DNA of 64,000 nucleotides from Astropecten irregularis (taxonomy: Eukaryota > Echinodermata > Asteroidea > Paxillosida > Astropectinidae). Both the position numbers and the translations under genes were made by a program. The DNA lies in assembly GCA_963971285.1 (NCBI GenBank), contig OZ020249.1, forward strand, positions 2,604,001 through 2,668,000, written 5' to 3'. Below, piece after piece: positions 12,336 to 24,097 of the stretch. Below the pieces are notes generated by a model. It worked only from the letters and a program-made list of their open reading frames with translations. It had not been told where the DNA came from and did not search any database. The first letter of the stretch is position 1. Each line of letters starts with the position of its first letter.

Positions 12336-13588
12336 CTTATTAGCTGTTTCGCATGCAGCGGAACAGCTTTTGTTTTTCTTATTTTTTTTTTTCTTTTTAT
12401 TTTTTCTTTTTTTTTATTCCACTTTTTTCCCATAGACATAACACAGGGTCTTTCTACAAGTCACTTCTACCCTTATGCCAGTTCCGATCAACTTCATACT
12501 TGGCACATAGTTAGACCACCACCCCAGGTGCAATGCCGAAACATTTCGTCATCATGACGTCATCACGTGCACCATGACGTCATCATAAAAGTGCAAATTT
12601 CAGGGCTATTTATCTCCGGAACTGCAAGTCCGATGCAACTCAAACTTGGTATACAAGTATATGGGGACGTGTTTTACACAAAAATTGCAGTCACGTGTTG
12701 ATGACGTCATCGTGCGATTTTATACGAATTATTCAATTTTTGGACCTTTTCTTTATATCTCATGAACGACAAATCGTATTTTCGAAATTCTTTTGTCAAA
12801 ATGTTTGTTAGGCTATAGGCACATGCCACAAAATACCAAAAAGTGGTGACGTCATGATGACGTCATCAAAAAGCTGATTTTCTGATTCACGTATAAGGGA
12901 ATATCCGATGGTGATGAAACTTGGTGAATAGGTAGGGAATGGCACTAGTATCCTAAATCTGAAGTGACGTCACGATGACGTCATCGGCTGATTTTTTATT
13001 GATTTTTGAATATTTAATTTTGTCATTTTTTCCCAGAAAGACATATAAGCGTATATCCGATCGTAATGAAACTTGGTGGGTAGGTACGAAATGGTATTAG
13101 TATCCCTAATGTGAAGTGACGTCACAATGAGGTAATCGCCTGATTTTTTATTGATTTTTTTTTACAATTAATTTTGCCATTAAGAGTCAAACCTTAACAC
13201 AAAACACGGGCTTTGGAACTTTTTGGACCGCTGATATGGCTATCCATAGTAGTAGTGGGCCAATTGTGTACAGGTAAACGTAGCACGACGAGTCATTTTG
13301 CTGTTTCCACCGTCCATAAGCACAACCATACATACTATGTGCGCTGGCCTATAGTAGACTGCCATTTCTGTGTTTCTCATCGCCGTGTGAATGTATCTGT
13401 ACTAACGGTATACGTGCATTGATTGACGAGTGACGACGCTCCAGGTACATGTAGTTGTTTAGGACAATTAAGACACCGCTGATAAACTATTTCTCTGTAC
13501 TGGGCCAATTGTGTACATATGTTTGTTTCGTACATTTTATAAAACATACGCGAAACAGCTCAGTGTTTGTACACAAACACATGTCTAG
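12336..13588 (+). mobile_element. Helentron-like non-autonomous element (HINE), copy 1
   Basis: The 5' end carries AGCTGTTTCG at 12342-12351. Its inverse CGAAACAGCT is at 13551-13560, followed at once by a hairpin (GTGTTTGT / ACAAACAC) and CTAGTT. Subterminal asymmetric inverted repeats plus a 3' hairpin are the published Helentron/Helitron2 layout, and central tandem repeats are typical of HINEs. Here a ~152-bp unit containing ATCCGATCGTAATGAAACTT is repeated (ACTTGG at 12919 and 13071). The copy at 26633-28039 has the same layout. No Rep/helicase coding is present. Confidence 0.65.
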
Positions 13589-13972
13589 TTTATAGTTGAA
13601 TTTTCATGTCCATACGTTTTATGCACTCAGCGCCAGCCCTAACAACCCTGCGTTTCCCAGAGTGCTTTGCGCACAGCCAATTTTTGGCTATCTCCGATAA
13701 GGTCCATGTAGGTTGATCACAACCTCAGAATAAGATCAGATCCTCCATTGTAAACACGATGCCAGTCACGCTGGGTATCTGAATGATTCAAATCTGCCTA
13801 TGGCTCTATCATCACTGTACAGTAATACAGTATTATCACACCCCTATGTACCCCAGGCCAGGATCCTGTACAAGATTACATGTATCTCCTTTCATGCTTT
13901 ACATCACACACAGCTAGGGTTTCTGCTGTAATGTGTTGATCTTCAACACTGCACCAACAAACTCAAACACCA
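13589..13972. other. Intergenic
   Basis: 13715-13770 has GATCAGATCC and TGTAAACACGATG words related to the Harbinger-type MITE at 8991-9223, probably a remnant. Nothing else is recognised. Confidence 0.4.
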
Positions 13973-14392
13973 CGTTCAGACTAGGTCTGTAGGTCACGAT
14001 TATCGTGGAAAGTCCTGATATTGGGGTTCCCCTGCAAAGGGTTCCCCTGCAAAGGGTTCCCCTGCAAACCCATTGTGTGGACGCTTGCTGGGAATTCCTC
14101 CCTTGCTCCTGCCAAACATGTTGTGTTTGGAGACAATTTTGCAGTTAGAGGCTCGAATTGCCATGACCAGCTGTTTTCCAAATAAGTGTGCAAGTGCTAT
14201 TACATGTAAAAGCACCAGAGCCATAACCAAACATCCATGAATTGTCCCCAGAAAGCAGACCATAGAGCTACAAGCAGTTTGTAGCCCTACATGTTTGAAC
14301 ATGTACATGTACAGTGTAGACAGTCGGTTAAAGATCAGCCGCCTCCAAACTGCCCCCGATAATCACGACCTACATGTACAGTAGTCTGAACG
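13973..14392. mobile_element. MITE with ~35-bp imperfect inverted ends
   Basis: The left end reads CGTTCAGACTAG then GTAGGTCACGATTATCG. The right end, reversed, reads CGTTCAGACTACTG then GTAGGTCGTGATTATCG. The right arm has an extra CATGTA relative to the left. Inside, the 14-bp unit GGTTCCCCTGCAAA occurs three times in tandem at 14026-14071. No clear target duplication was found. Confidence 0.55.
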
Positions 14393-16460
14393 CAGAGACA
14401 GGCCCTTTCATAGATTGTTGGAGCATTGTTCTGAAGATAAGTCAAAACCTACATGTACATGTATTCTTCTTCCAACAATTATTTAAATGGAGCACTGTCA
14501 ACCTGTAAATTATACATTCATAACTGATTATTTTGAGGCTAATCTGAAATTCATGGTGTTATCGCAAAATCAATTATCTTATGATATTCATTCACTTACA
14601 TGTAAATATCAAGCAGGAATTCCAGTATTTCCACAAAACAGTTTGGGACAGTAACAAAATCTGCCAAAAGGGATAACGAACTTTGAAATTGTGACTTGTG
14701 TTAATTTCATGTAGCTTCAGACATTAACAATAGTTAATGTGATATATTAAGAATAACAAAGTGTAAAGTTGCTAGACCAAAAGTAAATGTGGAAATGAAT
14801 TGTGTGTACATCCAAAGATAAAAGGCACCCTTGACTTCACCAGTACCTCTGGTGCATCACCTACATGTAATAGAAATAATAGTCCTGGGTACACAATACA
14901 TATACTGTACATAGGTGGTGTAAAACACATGTACTGTATGTACATGTAGTTTGTCTATTAAAAGTCACTTTAAGATTCATGTACAGGAAACTGATTGCCA
15001 ATGTGTTTTGGCAAAACATACAATAGTGTGTTTTCAACCAACTTCCAATGCCCTAAGTTTATCGATATATGCAATGCTTCACGTGAGGGGTCACCAGGTC
15101 AACCAAATGTTTTCTACAATGCCATGGTATACGGGTACATGTACATTATGCAGTCAACAACTGGATGACTGATCACATGATCACAGCTAAAAATAAACAA
15201 ATTACTGCGCTATAGCTGCATGGGTTTTTGCGAAGGTACATGTATTAATAAAAATCCGATCGAAAACTAAGCCTGTTCCGAAATACACCTGTAAGCAATG
15301 TCAGAACAGCTAATAATAAAAAGCAACTGAAGCTGAATCACCTCCCTGTAAATCATCACCAAATTACCCAAATACATGTACTCCTGCCAGAACGTAACGT
15401 AAGTGTTACCTGTACTATGTGGGAGTATGTGCACTCGTTACTCTATAGATAGACTAGCGTCAAGCACATCAGAAAAACCCCTCATGAAAGTTCAAGTACG
15501 TGTACACATGTGGGTTTAGAATAATTACATGCTGTGTATTGTTAGGCATTTGTTATGTATATAGGCCAGTTTGTTTAACATACGGGATACGCTAAAATGG
15601 GATCCGGATCAGCAGGATCCGTGATCGTGCATGAAACAAACAGGCCCTAAGTTGCGCATTTATTTCAGCAAAGTTACAGATGGGTTGGACATATTTGGAT
15701 GAACGGCAGACGAAATGTACAGGCAGTATGCAAAATGCAAATGTAAAACCAGCAAATAATCAACCAATACATAGTGTATTAATTAATACATACATTAAAT
15801 ATGTTATCCGTTGTACAATGATTAGCAATTAAACTTAAATCTAAATTTTCAAATATGTTAGGCATACGTTGGCTTGATACATTATACTGTGATGCAGCCT
15901 TTACATCTAGGTGCTTTTCTGTAAAGGTAGATTACAAAATTGTTAAATACACATGTGTAAATGATTTATCAGACTGCTGCATCCATTTTTGGTAGGAAAA
16001 ATATTTACATGTAGCTTGTGTACAAAGCTACATGTTCAAGTTATTCAAGCCAGTAAATTGAGCATGTATGCACTGCAGACATGGGATTGAAGGTGTACGG
16101 TATCTCCACAACTGTAGTTGCACATTGTACTTCCACCAGCTAGGAATACCCAACAATGAGTCAATGACCACTTGTACGAGTCTTGATTAAAGTCTATGAA
16201 TTGATGTGCAGCTTTTTTCAAGTTGCATGAGGCCAGATATTTACAGACACAATACTGCATGTCATGTACACTACATGTACACATGTACAGTATGTACTGT
16301 AGATCAAGTATGCATGTGATGTGTATCAGGTAGGCCTACATTGTACATTGTATTTGTACTGTATGGAATTATAGGTCAAGATCAGTACTACAAGAATCAT
16401 TTCATTCTTAGTGTTATTGCCTATCTTGAATAAAGGTACACACATGTACAAGTTATGCAG
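14393..16460. other. Intergenic, one small inverted element
   Basis: 15563-15652 has short inverted ends (GGCCAGTTTGTTT and AAACAAACAGGCC) around a GGATCC-rich core, probably a tiny MITE. Nothing else is recognised. Confidence 0.4.
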
Positions 16461-16464
16461 TTAA

Positions 16465-17045
16465 AGGGAGCATATATGATTTGCAAGGCTTCCAAAAAAA
16501 TTTATTGAGTTTGAGACAGAAAATGGACTAACCAGTTAAAAAGTCACCATGGGAAATCTTGGTTCATCAGATGGTTGGGGTTTTTTTTCAAAGAAATCAA
16601 GATTTAGTGTCTTTTCCAAAGATCGTTCATCTGAACGATTTTTGGAACAAACATAAAGGAAACCCTCACTTGAGTTGTTTTAGTTATCCCCTTTCACTCA
16701 AGGAACATGTACATGTACATGTATGAAGATAGTGCTGATGTAGAAACCTACCGTTAAAATATATCCACCTGAAAAGTGGAATGCTGTATACATCCAGAAA
16801 TTAGAAAAACAAAGACCGAAAACAGTTTTGATCTCGTATTCTCGGGGTAAGATCAAAACTAGTCTTCATGTTTTAAATCAGAAAAATTGAGTAGGGATTT
16901 TGGCTATTTTCACGTGACTCAGATGTCCGATTGAGCTCAAATTTTCACAGGTCATTATTTCATGTACATGTTTGATCAAACAAGGTGTGACTGTGAGTGC
17001 TGTCCTATGACCTTTACCAAACATGGATTTACCTATCATGTACCT
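16465..17045 (+). mobile_element. TTAA repeat family A, full copy 2
   Basis: Flanked by TTAA at 16461-16464 and 17046-17049. It starts AGGGAGCATATATG and ends ATGTACCT. The blocks are in the same order as in copies 1 and 3. This copy carries an 18-base ACATGT triplication at 16704-16721 that the other two lack. Confidence 0.75.
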
Positions 17046-17049
17046 TTAA

Positions 17050-18086
17050 GTTCAGTAAACGATTTTCCCATAATGTAATAAAGTACATACATGTAGGCAC
17101 ATACTGGGATATGGTAATGCATATTTTTCTCATACACAACCTGTATATCAAATCATTGTCCCCCAATCCCTGACCGACTCGCAAAGCTTTATGAAATCGG
17201 CCCAGGGTCACTTGGTCAGCATGAGATTGGAAACTGCAATAAATAGTGGCATTTGGCATGTCTCCATTGTAAAGTGTGGTTAATGTTGGGCTTATGCGGG
17301 GCATGCACTACAACTTGACCCTTGAATCTTGTTGTTTTATGAGTTACTGCACACAAATAGTCTGTAAGGAGGTTGTTCACCCCTGAGTGGGACATACTAT
17401 TACCACTGCAGTGCCAGCTCATTGTACATGTACATTGGTCTGTTTGCTTACAAATCTCTCAGGTGGTTGTGAACTGTGAGTCATGACATTAGCAACAGGT
17501 TCATTCTAGTACATTGTACACTGTATTGTTTGCTTGTCTGTCCTAGCATGGCAATATTTCCTTCATCAAGAGTGTCAATCCATAAAGATAAAAATGCATA
17601 CAGTGAGGATAATCATACAATCAGTACATGTACATTGTATCTTTCATTCCAATGAACACCAAAATACATGTTTCTACATACCGGTACTGTACATGTATAC
17701 TCTCAGTTACCATTTTTCTCATCAGCAAAATCTTAGTTTTTGTAGCGTGCTATGTGCATTATCAGAGAATTTGAAAACCGGAACCTGGCCACTTTGAAAA
17801 CATGTTGGTTCTTCAAGCTCCTTAAAAAAAAGAATTATGACAGCACTAGCATGCACATGCTGATAATGCGCACGATGAATTGATGCATAGCGTGTGATGT
17901 AGGAAACGTGTGTAAAACATGCAACAATGATCGTTTCGGCGATAGTTCCATGGTTTCTGGTCTCAAACTACCTGTGCATCTATCTATGGGTGTTTGGGAA
18001 TCTGGCAATATTTTGGTTCCAGCAACATTTATAACAGAATATTCAAAGTCTCTCATGACTTGCTGAGTACATATCACATTTCTTAC
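17050..18086. other. Intergenic or intronic, nothing recognised
   Basis: No gene or repeat I can support. If the exon at 18087-18230 is real, this is its first intron. Confidence 0.35.
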
Positions 18087-18230
18087 CGCAAAATCTGCAC
18101 TGAAGCCGGCCATGACCCAAGGTACTGAGTGCGACTTGACTGCACCAAATACACCCATTGTACATAATGGTGATTTGCGATCTCGCGATATCTCTGTGAT
18201 TTCGGCTCGCAGAGTCGGGACCAACTTCAT
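18087..18230 (-). CDS. Candidate first coding exon, family unknown
   Basis: Begins with ATG (18230-18228) and stays open for exactly 48 codons to a consensus donor, GCG|GTAAGA. The peptide includes MGVFGAVKSHSVPWVMAGF. The frame stays open past the donor for about 80 more codons, so an unspliced reading is possible. I do not recognise the family. A long-TIR transposon starts only about 30 bases upstream of the ATG, so the normal promoter may be displaced or this may be a pseudogene. Confidence 0.3.
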
Positions 18231-18262
18231 ATCCTAAGAGCGAAAATCTTGCCGGAGCTGGG

Positions 18263-19420
18263 TGAGAGGCTAGCCTTGGTCAAGGCGTTATAGTCTTCGT
18301 ACCATGTGCATTATTGTTCACAGCGCTCCCGATCCCATCCCCGCACGATCCCGTCACGATCGTTTGCGCGTACAATAATATAATGCACATTAGGCAAACA
18401 GCGACCTCTCGCGGTCGTGTGAAATATGCAAATTAGGTATACTGGTTATCAAGCCTTGTACCAGTCGTCGACGAAAGCTTATGTGTTTCTTTACTTTTTC
18501 GCCGGATTTTCAGCGAAGCCCTCGTATGCGAATATGAAATGTGGGGGCGGGCCATTGTGTGTGCAGTGTCCAATCACAGCACAGTATACAAGCATAAACA
18601 ATGTATGAATGGCAATTCTGTCGAGACGTCTAGCTATAACAGTACGTTGATGTTGCACAACGTATACAGTAGGCCTACGTTGTACGTCATAATACATGTC
18701 CAATATTGTCCATGTGTACATGTATGTTGTTTGAATTATACTGTTGGGAGATTTTCGTGGCAAGCCTTCAATACTTTCTGCAGGGTACCGTGGGTACGTC
18801 ATATCCTTTCGTGAATTTACCGATAGGCATGCAACGGCCCGGGAAGTCTGTTATTTAACGCAATAGACAATAGCTAGCACAAGTTGAAAACTCCATGTCA
18901 GGCAGCAAAATCATATTAAATTATGCATATTGAACTGATTTTGAACCGATAGATGAATTGGTCTAAGGCAATTGGCAGTTGTCCTATGATTTGAATAGGC
19001 CTACTACCTGTAAAAATATCAATCCGAATAAGTAAAAAAGTGTTCGACCAGTCTTTTAACGTGATCACCGATTACTACTCGATCGATCAACTGGCAGAAC
19101 ATAGTTACATTCCGTCCGTTACAAACCCGCGCGACCTAGGCCTATTTGAATAATGCAGCCTGTTATGAGCCGCAACGCGCCAATCCAAGAGCATATTGAA
19201 AAGGCTGTCTATCGCTATTAGCATAATGAGCTCTGCCCACTACACCTCCCGTTGACCAGTGATCCAAGGCGTTGAAACCAGAAGACCTAATTTGCATATT
19301 TCACACTACCGCGAGAGGTCGCTGTTTGACGGGATCGTGCGGGATGGGATCAGGAGCGCTGTGAACAATAATGCACATGGTACGAATACGATAACACCTT
19401 GACCAAGGCTGGTTGGGAGG
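18263..19420. mobile_element. DNA element with ~150-bp inverted terminal repeats
   Basis: 18270-18445 and 19285-19412 are inverted copies. They share CCTTGGTCAAGG, GTACCATGTGCATTATTG, CGGGATGGGATC and CGACCTCTCGCGGT in mirrored order. The left arm has an extra ~45 bp around CGTTTGCGCGTACAATAATA. The interior is non-coding. The superfamily is not assigned; no clear target duplication was seen. Confidence 0.65.
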
Positions 19421-20709
19421 CTCGCGAGCAAGTACAACAGCATTGCAAGAGTCACGTGAGAATGAGATGATATCACTGCGACATCTAACGACTTGTGTAC
19501 AAGTCTAGCGCTGCATGGACTGGCTGTGCGGCCATGCTGTGTGCATGATGCAACATGCGCGATGTTTACTTCCTCCGTGCGATCGTCATTTTCAGTAAAC
19601 TTTTCAGAATATTTTCTTGAATCAAGTATGTGAAAAGTTTGTTTCTACTTGACAAAATTGACAAACTAACTACATGTATGTATTGTACAGTCTTTTTTTT
19701 TACCTCGACAAAAATCAAAAGTTGGGGGTGTGCTGTATACATGGGTACAGCCTTTTGGCGGTCTTGTGAGTGTAGGTTGCAATCATTGCAACGTGCCTTG
19801 TAAAATGTGCTCATTTCTGTGCAATGTACATGTACACATTCAGTGCATGCATGTACGGCACTACTACTTGTCATTAGTCCTACTGCGTACAGACACAATT
19901 TACCCAGAAAAACATCAGCAATTTGCACGAAAAGAATATATGCTGTGACAAAATTGTAATTACAAAATGAATTCCATGGGTCATTATTAAAATGCCCCGT
20001 CTTCTATATTCCACATTGTATTTTTTCATTTTCAAATGAATGATTGCAAGTACAGATCAATATTTCAAGCATATTAACACACACATTGTTTCCCATGCAT
20101 ACAACCAGTACAATAAACACAAAAAGGTTTCTTATTGATTATGCACGTGCACTGTATGTCCAATGTAGATCTACATGGACACAGCATGCAGTATGAGTGT
20201 GAACTATAATATTATTAATTTGTTCACTACAGTACAGTTGAATGCTGCTATAATGAATACTGATATACCGGACATCTGGACATTAGGCTATACCATCATT
20301 CCAGTGGATCCCAAATTTATTAACATTGCTGCTGACCAAAGTAGTGTACATACAGTATGCTGATTTTGGGAACAGGATATTAAATGTTTGTGTTGTGCTC
20401 TTGTTACAAGTATGATGCACTAATTGACTACAGCACAAAATACGATCTTATTTTTTTTTTTTTATAAACCAATTGTGCCTGCAGAGTGTAATAATTATAG
20501 TGCACAGTGTTTAAATAACAATTTATATGAAGTGCAACCCTGTAGGGAATTTTGTACACATGCTACGTACACAAGTACATGTACAATGTAGACTACAACC
20601 TACAAGTAGGTGCTTGCAGTTGAGGCATTTTCAGTCCTTCCCGACATCTTTGGAAACCTAAAGAAACAAGACAGTATGTACGTACGTGGTACATGTATAT
20701 TTATGTCAT
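19421..20709. other. Intergenic with repeat remnant
   Basis: 19560-19680 is related to the block at 7040-7160 of the hAT element (shared GTGAAAAGTTTGTTTCTACTT). The remainder has no recognisable gene. Confidence 0.4.
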
Positions 20710-20872
20710 TTAAAGGTACACACCGGCCTCGTTGCGCTTTTTGGGGCGCTTTTTGGCGCCAATGCATGCCTTTATCATGCCTGGAAAGGTCTTCCAAAAG
20801 TAGAATAGAACATTCCACACAAATAAACAGTAAAATTGAGCCGTTTTCATGATAAATACGAAAAACCGTAAG

Positions 20873-20920
20873 TCACGTGGGTTTTATGAGTCAAAATTTT
20901 GACTCAGAAAACCCACGTGA
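20873..20920. repeat. Near-perfect palindrome centred on AAAATTTT
   Basis: TCACGTGGGTTTTATGAG is followed by TCAAAATTTTGA and the inverse arm CTCAGAAAACCCACGTGA. The arms are 24 bases with no loop and one or two mismatches. It lies inside the TTAA element. Confidence 0.75.
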
Positions 20921-21492
20921 TCATGTGTTAGTTTCACTTCTAGTCGTTTAAAAGCTTTTTTTACTATACAAAATTTAGTATAACTTTTTGTTTAATCGCT
21001 GGTTTTCTTTTTACCAAAGCTTAACTGTTCGACTTGGGTATTTCCTCTTTAAAATTAAGAATTTCCAACGCGATAAAGCAACATTTACATGCCAAATTTA
21101 GAATTTATAAAAGACCGGTAACTGCGGGTGCCCTACCACCTCTGCAGACACAGCCCGTGGGGTCTTGCGACGCATTCAGCCCTAGGCATGGGCCCGTGAT
21201 AACAACCAGTGCAGTCCACGCACCCCGTACGTGTAGCATTTTTGATGCGAGACCGTGCGTTGAGTCACTCACCCGGTCTCTGTTGCATTTGGGGAGGGGG
21301 GATTTTCGAGCTGCGGAGCAAAAATTGAAAGCCTCGAGATAATTTCTTGTCATACATGAAAATCATTTTATGCCATCAAAACCTTTTTGTGTGATTCTCA
21401 AAATTATATTGTGTGTATAATATGTGGAAATCGTTTTGGTCCCTCAAAAATTGTTTCATCGATCATGCCCTCAAAATCCTTTGCGTCCCAGC

Positions 21493-21970
21493 CGTCAACT
21501 CACAAACATTACGTCAACTCGAAATCGTGGCGTCAACTCGCAAACGTTGCGTCAACTCACAAACATTACGTCAACTTGCAAACATTACGTCAACTCGCAA
21601 ACATTGCATCAACTCGCAAACATTACGTCAACGCGCAACATTGCGTCCCAGCCGTCAACTCACAAACATTATGTCAACTCGCAATCATTGCGTCAACTCG
21701 CAAACGTTGCATCAACTCGCAAACATTACGTCAACTCGCAATAGCGTCAACTCGCAAACATTACGTCAACTCGCAAACATTACGTCAACTCGCAAACTTT
21801 GCATCAACTCGCAAACATTACGTCAACTCGCAAACATTGCATCAACTCGCAAACATTACGTCAACTTGCAAACATTACGTCAACTCGCAAACATTGCTTC
21901 TACACGCAAACATTACGTCAACTCGCAAACATTACGTCAACTCGCAATCATTGCATCAACTCACAAACAT
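21493..21970. repeat. 19-bp minisatellite, about 25 units
   Basis: The unit is approximately GTCAACTCGCAAACATTAC. Variants change ACG to GCG or GCA and CGC to CAC or TGC. Nineteen is not a multiple of three and the unit has no stop on the plus strand, so all three plus frames stay open across the array. Those open frames are therefore not evidence of a protein. Confidence 0.9.
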
Positions 21971-22399
21971 TTTGTGAATAATTCTGAAAAGTCTTATGTT
22001 TTCAACAGACAGACGGATTCGCCTAATTCAGTAATTGTTTCTGTTTTGCCTTTGATTTTTCCATCGTGTACGGCTTGAACGTACGTGTATCGCGTTCCTG
22101 GAATTCTCATACGGCAGCTGCAACATTTAAGTCACAGCTATGAGCACCAGTCTAAAACCATTGGTGTGCCACATCCTTCTAACACTTGTTACGGCTGGAA
22201 ATGTGTATACGCTAACCTTTGACCTTATTTTGATTTCTGTTAATTAACCCTAATTAAACGACTTATTTCTGATTTTTTTTTTCACGAAAACCTTCACCCA
22301 GTGTTCAAGAAATATTGTGTTATACTCTGCACTCTTCATTATTTTGGACTTTGAAGCCGGCGTGTACCTTTAATCACTTTTTGTTTCTTCTTCTTCTTA

Positions 22400-22470
22400 A
22401 TGTACATGTAAAGCGCCCTGAACATCTTTGATGGATTTGGCGCTATATAAGATTATTATTATTATTAAAA
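22400..22470 (+). mobile_element. L2/CR1-type LINE or SINE 3' tail
   Basis: GTAAAGCGCCCTGAACATC followed by GGCGCTATATAAGATTATT and an (ATT)n end is the characteristic 3' tail of L2-type elements and SINEs that use them. Only the tail remains. Confidence 0.65.
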
Positions 22471-24097
22471 AATGAATTGTGATGGACATTACATTTAAAA
22501 GACGAGAACTTTGTACTCTTAATATTTAGTTCAAAATCCCTGTGAATTGTACATGTACATGATTGTGTAAAATCCAACTAACTGCATGAGTGTATGTGGG
22601 TCAGAGCTTGCCAACTCAAAACGTAAACATTTCAAACATCGCATGGTTTATCAGAAATTGGACATTGAAACCTGTGACGGACGTTACGATTTATGTGACG
22701 GGCATTACAACCTGTGATATATCAACTAATGTATAATCCATTGACATTGGAGAATTAAGTTGGAGTTGAATATTCAAATCTGTCTAAACATACACGATGT
22801 AGCTCATCTACAGTCATACTACAGATTTATTAAGATGGGAATCTTACATTAATGCTTGTTTGTAAACCCCATAAAGAGCACTCAAACCTGAATTAGACAA
22901 ATTTATAAACAAAAAGTTGATTGTATTGGTCTATTTAACAAATGAAGAAGAAAGTGACTATTTAAACTACATGTGCATGTATCTGCCATATCAGTTAAGG
23001 CTAAAGTATCTGGTGAAATTAAGTGATTTGTTGAAAGGGTGCATAAATTGTATCCAAAAATTTTTTTTTAATAGAAGTTTTAGAATGCATTTGAAAACAA
23101 GTACACTGTACTACAAAAAAAGTAGGCTTAGAAGAAAGAATTTATGCGAATGGGAGCAATGGTGTGATATGGCCTCGGTATAAAATTCAACAATGGGTCT
23201 GAGTGGCATGTGTGCACCTCACATGCCGGTATTTAAAATGATTTATTTGGAATAAGCTTGATTCTGTAAAAGGAGGTCTTAAAATCTGCAAGAATCACAT
23301 TATTAAAGGTGGTACAGAGTACAGAGTGGTATCAAATGTGTATTTAGCCCCCCCCCCCCAAAAGGTGAGTCTAAGAATGTTTATTTTTACCCTCTTCGTT
23401 GACGCAAATGGTATTAATTTAGTTTCTGAAAAGAAAACAGAGCCATGTACATATGTAGTATGTACAATTATGTACATGTCTAAGAATTGTACTCAGACAG
23501 TACATGGTGTACACGAACACTCTGTACTGCACTCATTTGCATTGTATTTTCCCAATCCAATTTAGATCTGCAGCAACCTGAGCTGTGGCTGACCTTGGCA
23601 CTGGCAGGGCTTGCTTTAGAGCAAGGAGTTTTTTCCAATAAACATGAAAAAGACCTTTGTGCATGGTTGGCTTAACCCAACCACAGAAGGACTTGTTTAC
23701 AACTTGGGACCAGGTTAAAGGCATTCAGAAATGAAGAATTGTCTTTCATTAAAAGATGTCACGGTAACAAATTTACACGTACATTATGTACATATATCCT
23801 GTATGTACATGTACATATGGTATATATGTGCAACTTAGACCGGATTCCCATCTGTTTTGAAAAAAGGGCAGATCAAGCTCCAGCATTATTATCTAAATGC
23901 AACAAAGTTGCAAGTTGCATTCCCACTTGCATGTGCTCTGTACACTTGCAGCATTGCCAGATGTCGCTGGGTCAAATTGCTGGATCTGATCCACCAATTG
24001 GGGGATCTTTATCCTGGGCCAGAGGAGGATCAAGAAAGGTGGATCAGATCCTGATGACCTGATCAACCATTTTGCGGTAAAGTGTTTCCAATACACG
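22471..24097. other. Intergenic, nothing recognised
   Basis: Contains a C-run at 23350-23360 and, at 23970-24060, GATCAGATCC words that look ancestral to the satellite that follows. No gene is supported. Confidence 0.4.

Larger units (their letters stand above)
20714..22369. mobile_element. TTAA-flanked element carrying a minisatellite
   Basis: The left end AGGTACACACCGGC (after TTAA at 20710-20713) and right end GCCGGCGTGTACCT (before TTAA at 22370-22373) are near-perfect inverse copies. The element is 1656 bp with no transposase. It holds the 24+24-bp palindrome at 20873-20920 and the 19-bp array at 21493-21970. Confidence 0.7.

Noticed and set aside
12336-13588. hAT or mariner element, from the AGCTGTTTCG inverted ends
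   Set aside because: The right inverted copy is not terminal: a hairpin and CTAGTT follow it in both copies, which fits Helentrons better.
21387-22078. 196- and 221-codon frames of VNSQTLRQLA-type repeats
   Set aside because: These are translations of the 19-bp minisatellite in all three plus frames.
22917-23183. 88-codon plus frame as an exon
   Set aside because: Low-complexity AT-rich coding with Lys/Tyr/Leu bias and no family resemblance.
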